From Muribaculaceae bacterium (GTDB taxonomy: Bacteria > Bacteroidota > Bacteroidia > Bacteroidales > Muribaculaceae), in assembly GCA_017557425.1 (NCBI GenBank), contig JAFYYU010000006.1:1-64000 (forward strand): a DNA stretch of 64,000 bases, given 5' to 3'. The translations under genes and the position numbers were made by a program. Position 1 is the first letter of the stretch. Each line of letters starts with the position of its first letter. Of the stretch, positions 16,120 to 25,970 are shown piece after piece. Below the pieces are notes generated by a model. The model was given only the letters and a program-made list of their open reading frames with translations. It was not told the DNA's origin and did not search any database.

Positions 16120-18435
16120 ATGGCAGAAAACAACATAAACAATCAACAAGAAGAGCAAGTCCTGGACTTAGGGGCTCTTTTTGACAAATACAAACGCTAC
16201 TGGTGGCTTTTCCTTTTATCACTCATCGCCTGCCTGTGTCTGGCCTATTACTATGTGAGAGTCACTAACCGCGTCTATGACGTCAACGCGGTAGTGCTTG
16301 TAGCACAGGAAGACAACAGCTCCAGTGCCGGAGCCAACCTGCTCAAGAGCATGAAGCTCATGAGCGGCGGCGGCAAGGTGGAAGACGAGATGATCGTTTT
16401 CTCGTCCCAGGAGCTGTGCACCGAGGTAGCCAAACGCCTGAAGCTCAATCGCCGTTATATCGAGGACAAAGGGTGGTTCAAACCCACTGTTGACCACTAT
16501 AACAACTCTCCTATCGAGGTCATCGCCCCCGAGGAGATGTTTGACACGCTGTCCTCGATAAGTTTCAAGATCGATGTCAACAAACAGGGGCTTGCCAACA
16601 TCAAGGCCAATAGCGGAAAGACCAAGCTGATCAATGCCAAGGACTGCAGGCTTCCTGCAACCTTCAAGACGTCCTACGGCACCTTCTCCATCAAAGCCAC
16701 AGAGAACTACGACCCCAAGAAGCCATGCCACATCGCGGCGTCGTTCATCGGTTCGCAGTATTGCGGCCAAGGCCTGAACAAGCGCATCAAGGTCAAGCTC
16801 ATCACCAAGAAGGCCAACGGCATCAACCTGAGCATCAACGAGAACGTGAAAAGCCGCGGCCGGGATATCCTGAATACCCTCATCAATCTTTACAATGAGC
16901 GCGGTCAGGAAGAGAAAGACGAACAAGCCATCAACACCGCAAAATTCATCGACGAGCGCTTGGCACTCATCTACAAAGGGTTGACCAGCAGCGAGGCCGA
17001 CATCGAAGCCTTCAGGCGCAGGAACAACATGATCAATTATGAGCTGCAGATGAAGAGCGAGATGGCCAAGCAGGAACTTGCCGATCGATCCATCATCAAG
17101 CTGGAGACCAACAAGCGGTTGCTGGGCATGGTCAAAGACTTTGTCAACGACCCCGCCAACAAGCACAGCTACATCCCCTTTGACGTGGACTCCAGTGCGG
17201 CATCCGGCTCCATCAAGGCCTACAACAACCTGCTTATCAAGCGTCAGGAACTCGAGCAGTCGGCCAAGGGCGACAACATGGCCCTCAAGCGCATTGATGA
17301 GCAAATCGAGAGCATGCACGACAACATTCTGAAAGGTGTAAATTCCTCAATCAGAGCCATCGACATGCAACTCAGCCGCGCCCAGAACCAGACCAACGCT
17401 ACAAACAGCGCCATGGGCAAGGTACCCACCGTGGAGCGCGAAGCCCAAGACCTGTACCGCCAGCAGGGTATCCAGAACTCACTTTATACTTTCCTGCTGC
17501 AAAAGCGCGAGGAGAACTCCCTGGTGCTGGCCGCCACTACCCCGAAAGGAAAGATTGTGGACCACGCCTACGCCTCGATCAACCCCATCAAGCCGGCGAA
17601 ATACAAGATTTACTTCCTGGCACTGATTGCAGGCCTGCTCCTGCCGCTGGTACTGTTGTTCCTTAAGAACCTGTTCACCACGAAGTTCTCGTCTCAGGAA
17701 GACCTTCAGAACATCAGCAAAGCGCCCGTCATCGGCGAAATCTGCCACAACAGGCACCGCTCACAGCTTGTGGTCAAGGAAGGCAAGTCCTCGTCCATTG
17801 TCGAGCTGTTCCGCCTGCTGCGCAACAATATCCAGTTCATGCTGCCCACCGAAGAAGACAAGACCATTCTCGTCACCAGCTCGGTATCGGGTGAGGGCAA
17901 ATCATTTGTCAGCCTGAACCTCGCCTCATCGTTCTCACTGCTTGACAAGCGCGTGGTGCTCGTGGGCATGGATATCCGCAGCCCAAAACTGGCCGAGATG
18001 CTCAATATCAACGATGCGCCCGGTGTCACCGCCTTCCTCGCCAAGCCCAACGTGGTCATTGACGACGTGATACAGCATTGTCCCGAAGTGGAGAATCTCG
18101 ACATCATCGTCGGCGGCACCATACCCCCCAACCCGTCGGAGTTGTTGTTGACCACCCGTGTTCAGGACATGATCGAGCAGCTCAAGGAACGCTACGATTA
18201 CGTTATCATCGACTCGGCTCCCATCGCGATGGTGAGTGATACTTATTCCCTGGCCCGCTTTGCCAACGTGACCGTTTATGTCACCCGCTCCAACTACACC
18301 AAGCGGAGCCTGGTACGGTACATGAACAACGCCATTTCCCGCCGCCAGCTGCAAAACGTCGCCGTTGTGCTCAACGACAGCAACCCCAAGATGTCGCAGG
18401 GTTATGGCTACGGTTACGGCCAAGACAAGGACTAA
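16120..18435 (+). CDS. Wzc-like polysaccharide co-polymerase / BY-kinase
   Basis: 771 residues. The N-terminal Wzz domain has a membrane helix at about 27-47; a periplasmic coiled-coil region with a GNVR-like part follows, and a second helix near 497-517. The cytoplasmic kinase (about 550-771) has Walker A (SVSGEGKS, about 587-596), Walker A' (VVLVGMDIRSP, about 611-620) and Walker B (YVIIDSAP, about 693-700). The C-terminal tyrosine cluster GYGYGYG is the autophosphorylation site that controls chain length. Gaps are 9 bases upstream and 13 downstream, so it is in one operon. Confidence 0.93.
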   Translation: MAENNINNQQEEQVLDLGALFDKYKRYWWLFLLSLIACLCLAYYYVRVTNRVYDVNAVVLVAQEDNSSSAGANLLKSMKLMSGGGKVEDEMIVFSSQELCTEVAKRLKLNRRYIEDKGWFKPTVDHYNNSPIEVIAPEEMFDTLSSISFKIDVNKQGLANIKANSGKTKLINAKDCRLPATFKTSYGTFSIKATENYDPKKPCHIAASFIGSQYCGQGLNKRIKVKLITKKANGINLSINENVKSRGRDILNTLINLYNERGQEEKDEQAINTAKFIDERLALIYKGLTSSEADIEAFRRRNNMINYELQMKSEMAKQELADRSIIKLETNKRLLGMVKDFVNDPANKHSYIPFDVDSSAASGSIKAYNNLLIKRQELEQSAKGDNMALKRIDEQIESMHDNILKGVNSSIRAIDMQLSRAQNQTNATNSAMGKVPTVEREAQDLYRQQGIQNSLYTFLLQKREENSLVLAATTPKGKIVDHAYASINPIKPAKYKIYFLALIAGLLLPLVLLFLKNLFTTKFSSQEDLQNISKAPVIGEICHNRHRSQLVVKEGKSSSIVELFRLLRNNIQFMLPTEEDKTILVTSSVSGEGKSFVSLNLASSFSLLDKRVVLVGMDIRSPKLAEMLNINDAPGVTAFLAKPNVVIDDVIQHCPEVENLDIIVGGTIPPNPSELLLTTRVQDMIEQLKERYDYVIIDSAPIAMVSDTYSLARFANVTVYVTRSNYTKRSLVRYMNNAISRRQLQNVAVVLNDSNPKMSQGYGYGYGQDKD

Positions 18436-18448
18436 CTGATTCAGGGGG

Positions 18449-19786
18449 ATGAAAATCACCAAGTCCATACTCCTGGAACGCGCCTTAATGGGCGTGTTTT
18501 GGGTTTTGGCCACTGTTGGTTTCATCTGTGATGAATTCATTCCGGATCTGGAATCGGTGCGCACCTATATTTTGCTGGGCTGCGACGCCGTTCTGATACT
18601 GATCGGTTTGGCTTGCCTGAGGCACCGCGCCGACATCCTGTCTGTCGGGTCACTGCTTCTTATCGCACTCACAAGCAGTCTTGTGCTCAACAAGTTGTCC
18701 ATCACCATGACCGTCAACGGCATGCGCGTGTTCATCGGCTTGATGTTCTGCTACCCGATTTTCCGCTACTTCTGGGATGAGCCCAACCGACGCACCCGTT
18801 TCATCAGGACGTTTGACAAGAATATGGAAATCTTCCTCTGGCTGCAGGTGCCGTGTATCGGCTATCAATTCATAGTCTATGGCGCCGGTGACCATGGTGG
18901 CGGCTCATTGGGCAACTGGTATTCGGGCACCATCTCGATGATGATTTACCTCATCTCGTTCTACCTGATGCATAAACGCATCAACCCGAAGCACTTTCTG
19001 GCTTCCATCGCCACAAACTACAAATATGTCCTGTTGCTGACACCCACCTTCTTCAACGAGACCAAAATCAGTTTTGTGCTGCTGGTGCTCTATTTTGTGC
19101 TGCTGGTGCCCATCGACAAGCGCATGTTCACCCGCGCCCTGATAGTCATACCAGTCATGTCATTACTGTTTATGGTGGGTTACATGACCTACAAATTGAC
19201 CTATACAGGCGATGTGAGCAAGACAGCCGACAGGTTAGACATCTTCAGTGAAGAGTACCTGCTCGAATACATGTTCATGGACGTGGAGCGCGCCGAAGAA
19301 GACGCGAACTGGAATATGGAGAACAGCGAAACGGGGGTTGCCGATATCCCCCGTGCCACCAAGTTCCTGCTGCTGCCCATGTTTGAGGAGAACAATCCGG
19401 GCCACATCCCTCTAGGCTTCGGTGTGGGTCACTTCAAGGGCGGCACCAAGTTGGGACATTCCGAGTTGTATGACCAATATGAGTGGTACCTGATTGGCAC
19501 CATTCCCTACCTCATCCACATCTATCTGCAATTGGGCATCGCGGGAGTGCTGTGGCTATTCGTGTTCCTGATCTCGCTTTTCCGTCGTCACCCCGACGGC
19601 TATTCCAAGCGGGATCTGAATATGCAGCTTTTCCTTGCCATTCTCATCGGCATCAATTTCTTCTATATCGAATCTATGCGTGATCCCGTGTTCGGCATCG
19701 TCCTTTTTGGCCTGCTGGCCGGCGCATGGTTGCCCGACGAGAAAGTCGCAGACAATCAGAACAATACAACTCTTGCAACGACATAA
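18449..19786 (+). CDS. Polysaccharide polymerase-like membrane protein (Wzy/ligase type)
   Basis: 445 residues with ten or more membrane helices and a large extracytoplasmic loop between about residues 240 and 330 (contains EEYLLEYMFMDVERAEED). No catalytic signature is plain by eye. Position between the co-polymerase and a secreted beta-helix protein, topology and size match Wzy-type polymerases or O-antigen ligase family members. The family call rests on context plus topology. Confidence 0.65.
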   Translation: MKITKSILLERALMGVFWVLATVGFICDEFIPDLESVRTYILLGCDAVLILIGLACLRHRADILSVGSLLLIALTSSLVLNKLSITMTVNGMRVFIGLMFCYPIFRYFWDEPNRRTRFIRTFDKNMEIFLWLQVPCIGYQFIVYGAGDHGGGSLGNWYSGTISMMIYLISFYLMHKRINPKHFLASIATNYKYVLLLTPTFFNETKISFVLLVLYFVLLVPIDKRMFTRALIVIPVMSLLFMVGYMTYKLTYTGDVSKTADRLDIFSEEYLLEYMFMDVERAEEDANWNMENSETGVADIPRATKFLLLPMFEENNPGHIPLGFGVGHFKGGTKLGHSELYDQYEWYLIGTIPYLIHIYLQLGIAGVLWLFVFLISLFRRHPDGYSKRDLNMQLFLAILIGINFFYIESMRDPVFGIVLFGLLAGAWLPDEKVADNQNNTTLATT

Positions 19787-19804
19787 CCATAATCACCAAA
19801 AGAC

Positions 19805-21496
19805 ATGAAGCATATATCCATCATCAAAGCCTTGACGCTTGCAGTGACCTTACTGGCAGCCAACACAACGATTCAAGCGCGCACTGTCACTTTCAAGGCC
19901 AGTTCCCTGGGAAAGAACGATAACCTTGCAACAGCATTGAACAAAAGTATCAAGGGGCTGACACATGATGACACGGCCATCATCAACTTTGACGTCGAGG
20001 GCACCTTTGTCCTGGACGGGACAGTGGATTTGAGATGTAATACCGTCATGTCAGGTTTAGGGACCGGGAAGACCGTGCTCGTCTTCAACAAGGATGATAA
20101 AAAACCGCTGAAAGGCAGTGATGCTTTCATGGCATTCCGTGGCACACTGGAACACCCCATCACGGTATCCATCCACGACCTGAGCATCAAACTCAAGGAG
20201 CATGACGGCATCTGGTGGGAGCAATCACCTTTCCATGCCGTTAAAATCTACCATGCCAAAAAAGTTGATATCAACCATGTGAACAGCACCATGTCCAATG
20301 CCGTGATTACCAATTATGACCTGCGCGTATGCTCAAACGTAACTGTTGAGAACTGCATTATCAGCAATTACAATAATTGTACGGCTGGCGGCAATCTGTG
20401 GCTGCGTGGCGAGATGCACAACATCAACATCCACCACAACAAGATCTACAAGTATGGCAATGATGAAGCAATCGCATTCTTTTCCAAGATGGTCAATGCC
20501 AATAAAAACATCAAGAGCGACGTCAGCCGCACCAATATCAGATTCAACGATAACGAGGTTTACTACCAGCACAACGGCAAGCTCATCGACGGCCTCTTTA
20601 ACGATATGGTTTTCTCGGTGCTGACCTCTCTCGAAGACAATGAGCATCGCTGCGACATGCGTGGTTTTGAGGTGGCAAGAAACAAGTTTGTGATCAACGA
20701 CCTGTGCAAGCGGATACTTCATTTCCAGTTCCAGCCCGTTGACACCCACACCGACTTCACTATACACGACAACGAGTTCATCAGCAACCAAGTTAATTCG
20801 GCCGAGACCTTCTACCGCATGGATATTGACGTGTGGGATGGTTCTACCCAGCAGGACACCATCGTTGTGAGGAATAACACAATGACCAACAACTACACCA
20901 TCATGAACCCCTATAACGGGTCGGGATACACGTTCCTGCTGGTGCGCGGTGGCAATGTGCTGCTCGAGGGCAACAAAATCACGAACAGAATCTCAAAAGG
21001 CCCCAAAGGCAAGGATTATGGCATCAACCTGTTGTGGAGCGGTCAAGAAGGCGGTGCAGTGACGTTGCGCAACAACGTCTGCAAGGGTCTGGCACGTATC
21101 ATCACCCTCGAATCGGGGAGCGGCATCGGGCAACTTTCCTTGAAGGCATCGAACAACTATTTCCAGGGACGCACGTCTCTTTACTGTAAGGTCATTGACC
21201 GGTTAGATCTTGACTTCAGGAATAACACCTTTGACTGCAACCATAATTCATTCTTCCTGCAGGGCTTTGCCAGCAAGGGGACTGTTGTCTTCAACAACAA
21301 CAAGGTCACCGTCTCGACTGGCAACGGCAAATTTATGACCGATGATACCGGCATTCCCGCTTCAAAACTGAAAATTGATAAATTGGAAATCAAGGGTAAC
21401 GAGTTTCATGGTATCAAGAGTGAAAAGGACATGACGACGCGCATCTATAACGTGCGTAAAAAGTCCATCAAATCCAACTCATACAGCAAGTACTAA
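19805..21496 (+). CDS. Secreted right-handed beta-helix protein
   Basis: 563 residues with signal peptide (LAVTLLAANTTIQA). From about 150 on it has repeated short strand patterns with Asn ladders (VTVENCIISNYNN, INIHHNKIYKYGNDEAI, FEVARNKFVIND, VVRNNTMTNN), typical of parallel beta-helices such as pectate lyases, alginate epimerases and tailspikes. Last gene of the polysaccharide operon, 18 bases after the polymerase-like gene. In other systems such proteins are periplasmic lyases or epimerases acting on the nascent polymer; that is inference here. Confidence 0.75.
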   Translation: MKHISIIKALTLAVTLLAANTTIQARTVTFKASSLGKNDNLATALNKSIKGLTHDDTAIINFDVEGTFVLDGTVDLRCNTVMSGLGTGKTVLVFNKDDKKPLKGSDAFMAFRGTLEHPITVSIHDLSIKLKEHDGIWWEQSPFHAVKIYHAKKVDINHVNSTMSNAVITNYDLRVCSNVTVENCIISNYNNCTAGGNLWLRGEMHNINIHHNKIYKYGNDEAIAFFSKMVNANKNIKSDVSRTNIRFNDNEVYYQHNGKLIDGLFNDMVFSVLTSLEDNEHRCDMRGFEVARNKFVINDLCKRILHFQFQPVDTHTDFTIHDNEFISNQVNSAETFYRMDIDVWDGSTQQDTIVVRNNTMTNNYTIMNPYNGSGYTFLLVRGGNVLLEGNKITNRISKGPKGKDYGINLLWSGQEGGAVTLRNNVCKGLARIITLESGSGIGQLSLKASNNYFQGRTSLYCKVIDRLDLDFRNNTFDCNHNSFFLQGFASKGTVVFNNNKVTVSTGNGKFMTDDTGIPASKLKIDKLEIKGNEFHGIKSEKDMTTRIYNVRKKSIKSNSYSKY

Positions 21497-21511
21497 CTAC
21501 CTGCCCAGGAA

Positions 21512-22456
21512 TCATCTGAAGAGTTTTTTCAACCTGCGGTTATTGATGACACACCAGTGGCACAACTTGGGATAGCGCAATAACCGTTGCAGTATGGCAT
21601 GACTGCGAGGAAGACGGTAATTGTGGTCATCAAGTACCTCTTTGACCCAGGGTCGGCTTGTGTCTAAGGGATAAACATAAAAGGCGAGACGGTCAAGTTT
21701 CATGCACAGCAATTCGCGTCTCAATGCCTCCAACTTGCCTCGTTGCTGAAGGTTCTCCTCAACAAGCGAGAAAAACGTTTCCCAACTATCCAGACTGGAC
21801 AGGCGATTAGTGGCCGACAATGAGGTAGGCACATAGTAATATTTTACCACCGGCTTGTTGTAAAAGCCCACCCGGTTCACATGGGCACTCATGCAGATGT
21901 TCATGAGCACATCCTCGCTGGGCAGCACACGACCACGAGGCGGATAGATATCGTCATTCCACACCTCACGGCGGAACAGGTTGCCCCATGAAGCGCACAT
22001 GCAACGGCGGTCGAACAGGAAATGCAGATACTCGTCGCCCGTGAGCACTCCCTCCATGGGATGCGGCACCTCAAAGGTCTCTTCGCCATTCACTTTGATA
22101 AATGAGCCGTAAGCCACATCCAAGCGCTCCCCGACACATTTCTCCAGCAAGAAAGCTACAGCATTGGGCAACAGTTCGTCATCAGCGTCAAGGTGAACCA
22201 GAAAGTCTGCCGTGGCGGCCTTGATACCGCTGCGGCGCGCCTCGGCAAGTCCACGATTCTCCTGATGAACGACCCTGACGCGAGAGTCCTGGGCAGCAAG
22301 TGCATCGGCGATAGCGCCCGTGTCATCGGTCGAGCCGTCATCCACAATCACCACCTCGATGTTATCGTAGGTTTGTGACAGAGCGCTTGCCACACTTCGT
22401 GACAAGAAAGGCGCCGCGTTATAAGCAGGAATAAGTATAGATACCAGTGGCGACAT
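21512..22456 (-). CDS. Family 2 glycosyltransferase
   Basis: 314 residues, GT-A fold. The N-terminus is canonical: VSILIPAYNAAPFLSRSVAS, VVIVDDGSTDDT, then the metal-binding DxD as FLVHLDADDELLP. A cytoplasmic inverting sugar transferase of the type that builds repeat units. It is convergent with the beta-helix gene (15-base gap) and has a possible -7 element TATCTTTG at 22489-22482. Sugar specificity cannot be told. Confidence 0.9.
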   Translation of the reverse strand: MSPLVSILIPAYNAAPFLSRSVASALSQTYDNIEVVIVDDGSTDDTGAIADALAAQDSRVRVVHQENRGLAEARRSGIKAATADFLVHLDADDELLPNAVAFLLEKCVGERLDVAYGSFIKVNGEETFEVPHPMEGVLTGDEYLHFLFDRRCMCASWGNLFRREVWNDDIYPPRGRVLPSEDVLMNICMSAHVNRVGFYNKPVVKYYYVPTSLSATNRLSSLDSWETFFSLVEENLQQRGKLEALRRELLCMKLDRLAFYVYPLDTSRPWVKEVLDDHNYRLPRSHAILQRLLRYPKLCHWCVINNRRLKKLFR

Positions 22457-22481
22457 TAATACGTTTTATTGCTTTTCTCGG

Positions 22482-22489
22482 CAAAGATA
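22482..22489 (-). promoter_or_regulatory. Possible -7 element of the GT2 gene
   Basis: TATCTTTG on the minus strand, 26 bases before the start codon; no clear -33 TTG. Confidence 0.4.
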
Positions 22490-22543
22490 CGATGTTTTTC
22501 GAGAATAAACATATCTAAGAATTCTATTCCCTTAATCATCGTC

Positions 22544-23131
22544 TCACAAAGTGAGATCCCGTTGATGATCAAGCGTCTTGATTACTCTGGCTGGCACCCC
22601 TCCCACGACAGTATTAGCGGGCACGTCCTTGACGACCAGAGCACCGGCGCCGATGAGCACATTGTCACCCACGGTAACGCCGCCAATCACTTTGGCCCCG
22701 CAGCACACTTCCACGTTATTGCCAATCACTGGAGCCTCCAGGCTATGACTGTATCCCAGGGTGACATGGTGATAAATCTTACAGTTCTCGCCTATTTTCT
22801 CGGCTGAGATAATAGTGCTAAAGCCATGCTGGATAAGCAGTCCTCCGCCTATATCCTTGGTGTTGATATACAGGTCACGCAGGGGCCTCATCCACCAGCT
22901 GAACAGTAGGCGTTTCAATCCCATGCGCCTGTATAGTACCGACCTATACTCTGGATAATTGGCAAACAGGTAGGCAAAACCTTTCCAACCCTCCCGGATG
23001 TGTTGCCATCGGTACCACTGGTTACGGTCAGCCGAAATGAGCCTCTTTTGCACTCCGTTCAAGGTGAGCCAAAGGAGCATCACAACTGGCAGGGAAAGAT
23101 AGGCACGAAACAAAAAGAACTTTTCACGCAT
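22544..23131 (-). CDS. Serine acetyltransferase-like hexapeptide transferase
   Basis: 195 residues. The C-terminal half is a left-handed beta-helix of hexapeptide repeats (IGENCKIYHHVTLGYS, IGNNVEVCCGAKVIGGVTVGDN, IGAGALVVKDVPANTVVGGVPARVI), as in serine/sugar O-acetyltransferases. The N-terminal half is predicted helical. In polysaccharide clusters this subgroup O-acetylates sugars rather than making O-acetylserine. It has its own promoter. Confidence 0.85.
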   Translation of the reverse strand: MREKFFLFRAYLSLPVVMLLWLTLNGVQKRLISADRNQWYRWQHIREGWKGFAYLFANYPEYRSVLYRRMGLKRLLFSWWMRPLRDLYINTKDIGGGLLIQHGFSTIISAEKIGENCKIYHHVTLGYSHSLEAPVIGNNVEVCCGAKVIGGVTVGDNVLIGAGALVVKDVPANTVVGGVPARVIKTLDHQRDLTL

Positions 23132-23156
23132 GACAATTCTGCTTTTTTTACAGTGG

Positions 23157-23187
23157 CAAATGTACTTCTTTTTGTCAAAATGGCCAA
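23157..23187 (-). promoter_or_regulatory. Promoter of the acetyltransferase gene
   Basis: Minus strand: TTG (23187-23185), 20 bases, TACATTTG (23164-23157). About 20 bases from the likely transcription start to the ATG. Confidence 0.65.
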
Positions 23188-23257
23188 CACGATAGACTCT
23201 TATTTCCGAGCTTCATGATTTTTAGTGACGCAATCCTATTATATCGGTCTTTTTTTG

Positions 23258-23265
23258 TACTTTTG
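23258..23265 (+). promoter_or_regulatory. Possible -7 element of the GT4 gene
   Basis: TACTTTTG, 22 bases upstream of the ATG at 23288. No -33 TTG is visible. Confidence 0.4.
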
Positions 23266-23287
23266 CATTTGACAGACAACACCGAGC

Positions 23288-24391
23288 ATGAAGATACTGA
23301 TCATTAATTGCATACTATCGACGGCCGAAAAGGGTGTCATCACTCCCAAGAAATCCATCTGGGACTGCATGATCAGTACCTTCGCGCGTGGCTTTATCGA
23401 ATTGGGACACAGCGTCACCCTGCTGGCCTCACAGGAATTCAAGCCGACCGAGGACGAGGAACTCCCCTTTGATGTGGTGTATTTTCCCTCCCGCCTACCC
23501 CAGGTGTTCAAACCCGACCTGCTGCCGTGGCCCAAGGGGATGCGCTCATGGCTTAAACGCAATGCCCCCGACTATGATCTGGTCATCGCCAGCGAGTCGT
23601 TTCAGATTTCCACCCTCATCGCGTCAGGAGTTTGTGCCTCCAAATTGCTCATCTGGCAAGAGATGGTGCGGCATCAACGGCTGTTGTTCAAGTTGCCGTC
23701 AAAGTTCTGGTACAACGTCATTGTTCCCACGTTTATGCGCCAAGTGACCATTGTGCCCCGCAGTGAGCCGGCCAAACAGTTCATGCGCCAATACAGCCGT
23801 CACGTGAGCGACATTATCGTGGACCACGGCACTGACGCATCAGTGCTGTATCCCGGCGAAGAGCACGACAAGTCGTTTATTGTCATCGCCCGCCTTGTGC
23901 CAGGCAAGAATGTGGACAGCATCATCGGCAAGTTTGCCCGCCTGGTCAACCAAGGGCCCTACAGCGATTATCGCCTGGACATCATCGGCGACGGCGACCA
24001 GCGGCAAGAACTGGAACACTTGGCGGCAGAATTAGGTGTAAGGGACAAGGTCATCTTCCATGGTTTTCTCTCGCATGAGCAGCTGGCCGAGCCACTAAGG
24101 CGCTCTATCGCCCTGCTGGTCAACACCAGCAACGACCTGAACATGCTCACCACAGCCGAGGCCATCACCAGCGGCACGCCCGTGGTGACCAATACCGTGC
24201 CCTCGACAGCCTCATTCATTGCCTCACACGGTTTGGGCATCGTGCGCGACAACTGGGACGAAAATGACCTCATCCAGGTCATCAACAACTATGACAAGAT
24301 GCATGAAGCCTGCGTGAGTGAAGGCAAAGAACTGACCAACGTGGCCTGTGCCCGCAAGATGATAATAATCCATTCTGGGAAAAAGCAATAG
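23288..24391 (+). CDS. Family 4-type glycosyltransferase
   Basis: 367 residues, GT-B fold. N-terminal acceptor domain (MKILIINCILSTAEKG) and C-terminal donor-binding domain from about 195: FIVIARLVPGKNVDSII, then the E-x7-E-like region TTAEAITSGTPVVTNTVPS. The C-terminus (ARKMIIIHSGKKQ) is short for the family, so a small 3' change is possible. A retaining transferase for polysaccharide repeat-unit assembly. Confidence 0.85.
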   Translation: MKILIINCILSTAEKGVITPKKSIWDCMISTFARGFIELGHSVTLLASQEFKPTEDEELPFDVVYFPSRLPQVFKPDLLPWPKGMRSWLKRNAPDYDLVIASESFQISTLIASGVCASKLLIWQEMVRHQRLLFKLPSKFWYNVIVPTFMRQVTIVPRSEPAKQFMRQYSRHVSDIIVDHGTDASVLYPGEEHDKSFIVIARLVPGKNVDSIIGKFARLVNQGPYSDYRLDIIGDGDQRQELEHLAAELGVRDKVIFHGFLSHEQLAEPLRRSIALLVNTSNDLNMLTTAEAITSGTPVVTNTVPSTASFIASHGLGIVRDNWDENDLIQVINNYDKMHEACVSEGKELTNVACARKMIIIHSGKKQ

Positions 24392-24420
24392 CCCATCTTA
24401 TTCAGTAAAAAACCAAGCAA

Positions 24421-24446
24421 TAAATAACGATTTAAATCGTTATTTA
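24421..24446. repeat. Perfect 26-bp palindrome upstream of the first CotH gene
   Basis: Every base from 24421 to 24446 pairs with its mirror position around the TTTAAA centre. It lies 29 bases past the GT4 stop and 27 bases before the CotH start. No T run follows on the plus strand, so an operator is as likely as a terminator. Confidence 0.75.
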
Positions 24447-24472
24447 ATTGTTCACCTGAGAAACGCGTTTTC

Positions 24473-25930
24473 ATGAAAAAGAAGCTTCACATCAGCCTGC
24501 TATGCTTGTTGCTTTCTGCCCTGTATCTATCGGCACAGAGCGGATTGCGTCCGCGCGGTGATGTGAACTGTGACTGGGAAGTCAATATTGCAGACATCAA
24601 TGCAATGATTGACTCCATTTTTGGTGACGCTAAGTACCACGGGCTTTACAGCTACGCCACCGACGTGAACGGTGACCATGAAATCAACATTGCCGACGTC
24701 AACATGATCATCGCTGCCATCCATGGTGAAGCATTGCCGCCCATGCCCACCTATTCAGGCACGCTGCCCGTTTTTTACATCAATACCGAGGGACACCGCA
24801 ACATCGACAGCAAGGAGGAATACATTCACGCCGACTGGTGGCTTGACGCCATGGGAATCGACGGATATGAGTCCATCGGATCGTCACGATCACCTTTGGG
24901 AATGCAGATCAAGGGACGAGGCAATGCAACGTGGACCATGCACGAGAAGAAAGCATACAGACTCAAATTTAATGTAAAGCAATCAATACTAGGAATGCCG
25001 GCAAACCGTCATTGGGTGCTCATGTCGAATCCCGACTACTGGATAGGAAATTATAACGATGCATTGTCATTTGAAATCGGACGGCGCATGGGCATGGCAT
25101 GGAACCCTCGCCAAGTGCCTGTTGAGGTAGTGCTCAACGGACAATATATCGGATTGTATTTCTTAACCGAGAAGATTAGAGTAGATAAAGAACGCGTCAA
25201 CATCATTGAGCAAAAGGACCAAGAGACCGATCCCGAGATGATAACCGGCGGGTGGCTGCTGGAGATTGACAATTACTATGAGCCAGACCACATCGAGTTT
25301 ATCGAGGGTAATGGATGGGTTTTCTGGGCATCTCTTCATTCTCCAGAAGATCTTAGCAGCATACAGCGAACCTACATCACTGATTTACTGATGCAAGCCG
25401 ATTCTGCCATCTACACGAGCGATAAGACAAGCACCGAATGGGAAAAATACATCGATATTGACTCATTGGCTGTTTTCTATATCATTAGCGAGATTATGGA
25501 TAACGTAGAAGCCTTTCATGGTAGTTGCTATTTCCACAAACATCGTGGTGATGACACAAAACTCATTTTTGGGCCCTTGTGGGACGGTGGTAGTTCTTTC
25601 TCGCGGTACTCATCATCCTATCAGTTTGACAACTTCATCTATGAGAACCAACCCGATGGTCTCCATCTGCGCTGGATAGCCGAGATTGCCAAGTTCCCCA
25701 ATTTCCAGCAGTGTGTTCGTAAACACTGGCAGCATTTTTACAATGACATCTACCCCGACATTGACCAATTTCTTTATGATTTTGGTACCAAAATTGAGAC
25801 GGCAGGCAATTATGATTACATCCGTTGGCCTGAGTTAGAGAACGAGAATATCATGAACAGAATCAATTTTACTAAGAGGTATTGTCTTGACAAGAAGGTT
25901 GCCTGGCTTCAATCGCAATGGCAGGAGTGA
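24473..25930 (+). CDS. Secreted CotH-family protein with N-terminal dockerin-like module
   Basis: 485 residues. Signal peptide (LLCLLLSALYLSAQS). Residues about 29-80 hold two dockerin-like Ca-binding repeats (GDVNCDWEVNIADINAMID and DVNGDHEINIADVNMIIAAI). The CotH domain (PF08757) follows: MQIKGRGNATWTMHEKKAYRLKF, GLYFLTEKIRVDKERVNI, GGWLLEIDNY, and the late block DNVEAFHGSCYFHKH...LIFGPLWDGG. CotH of Bacillus is an atypical protein kinase for spore coat proteins; Bacteroidales members are secreted and uncharacterised. No C-terminal T9SS domain is seen. It is followed 40 bases later by a paralogue. Confidence 0.88.
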   Translation: MKKKLHISLLCLLLSALYLSAQSGLRPRGDVNCDWEVNIADINAMIDSIFGDAKYHGLYSYATDVNGDHEINIADVNMIIAAIHGEALPPMPTYSGTLPVFYINTEGHRNIDSKEEYIHADWWLDAMGIDGYESIGSSRSPLGMQIKGRGNATWTMHEKKAYRLKFNVKQSILGMPANRHWVLMSNPDYWIGNYNDALSFEIGRRMGMAWNPRQVPVEVVLNGQYIGLYFLTEKIRVDKERVNIIEQKDQETDPEMITGGWLLEIDNYYEPDHIEFIEGNGWVFWASLHSPEDLSSIQRTYITDLLMQADSAIYTSDKTSTEWEKYIDIDSLAVFYIISEIMDNVEAFHGSCYFHKHRGDDTKLIFGPLWDGGSSFSRYSSSYQFDNFIYENQPDGLHLRWIAEIAKFPNFQQCVRKHWQHFYNDIYPDIDQFLYDFGTKIETAGNYDYIRWPELENENIMNRINFTKRYCLDKKVAWLQSQWQE

Positions 25931-25970
25931 AGCGCTTCATCAGTTATCTTGACAACAAAACCAGCAGATT

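Noticed and set aside
16219-17319. 366-codon minus-strand frame inside the Wzc-like gene
   Set aside because: Antisense shadow of a clearly recognisable kinase; no start signal and no similarity.
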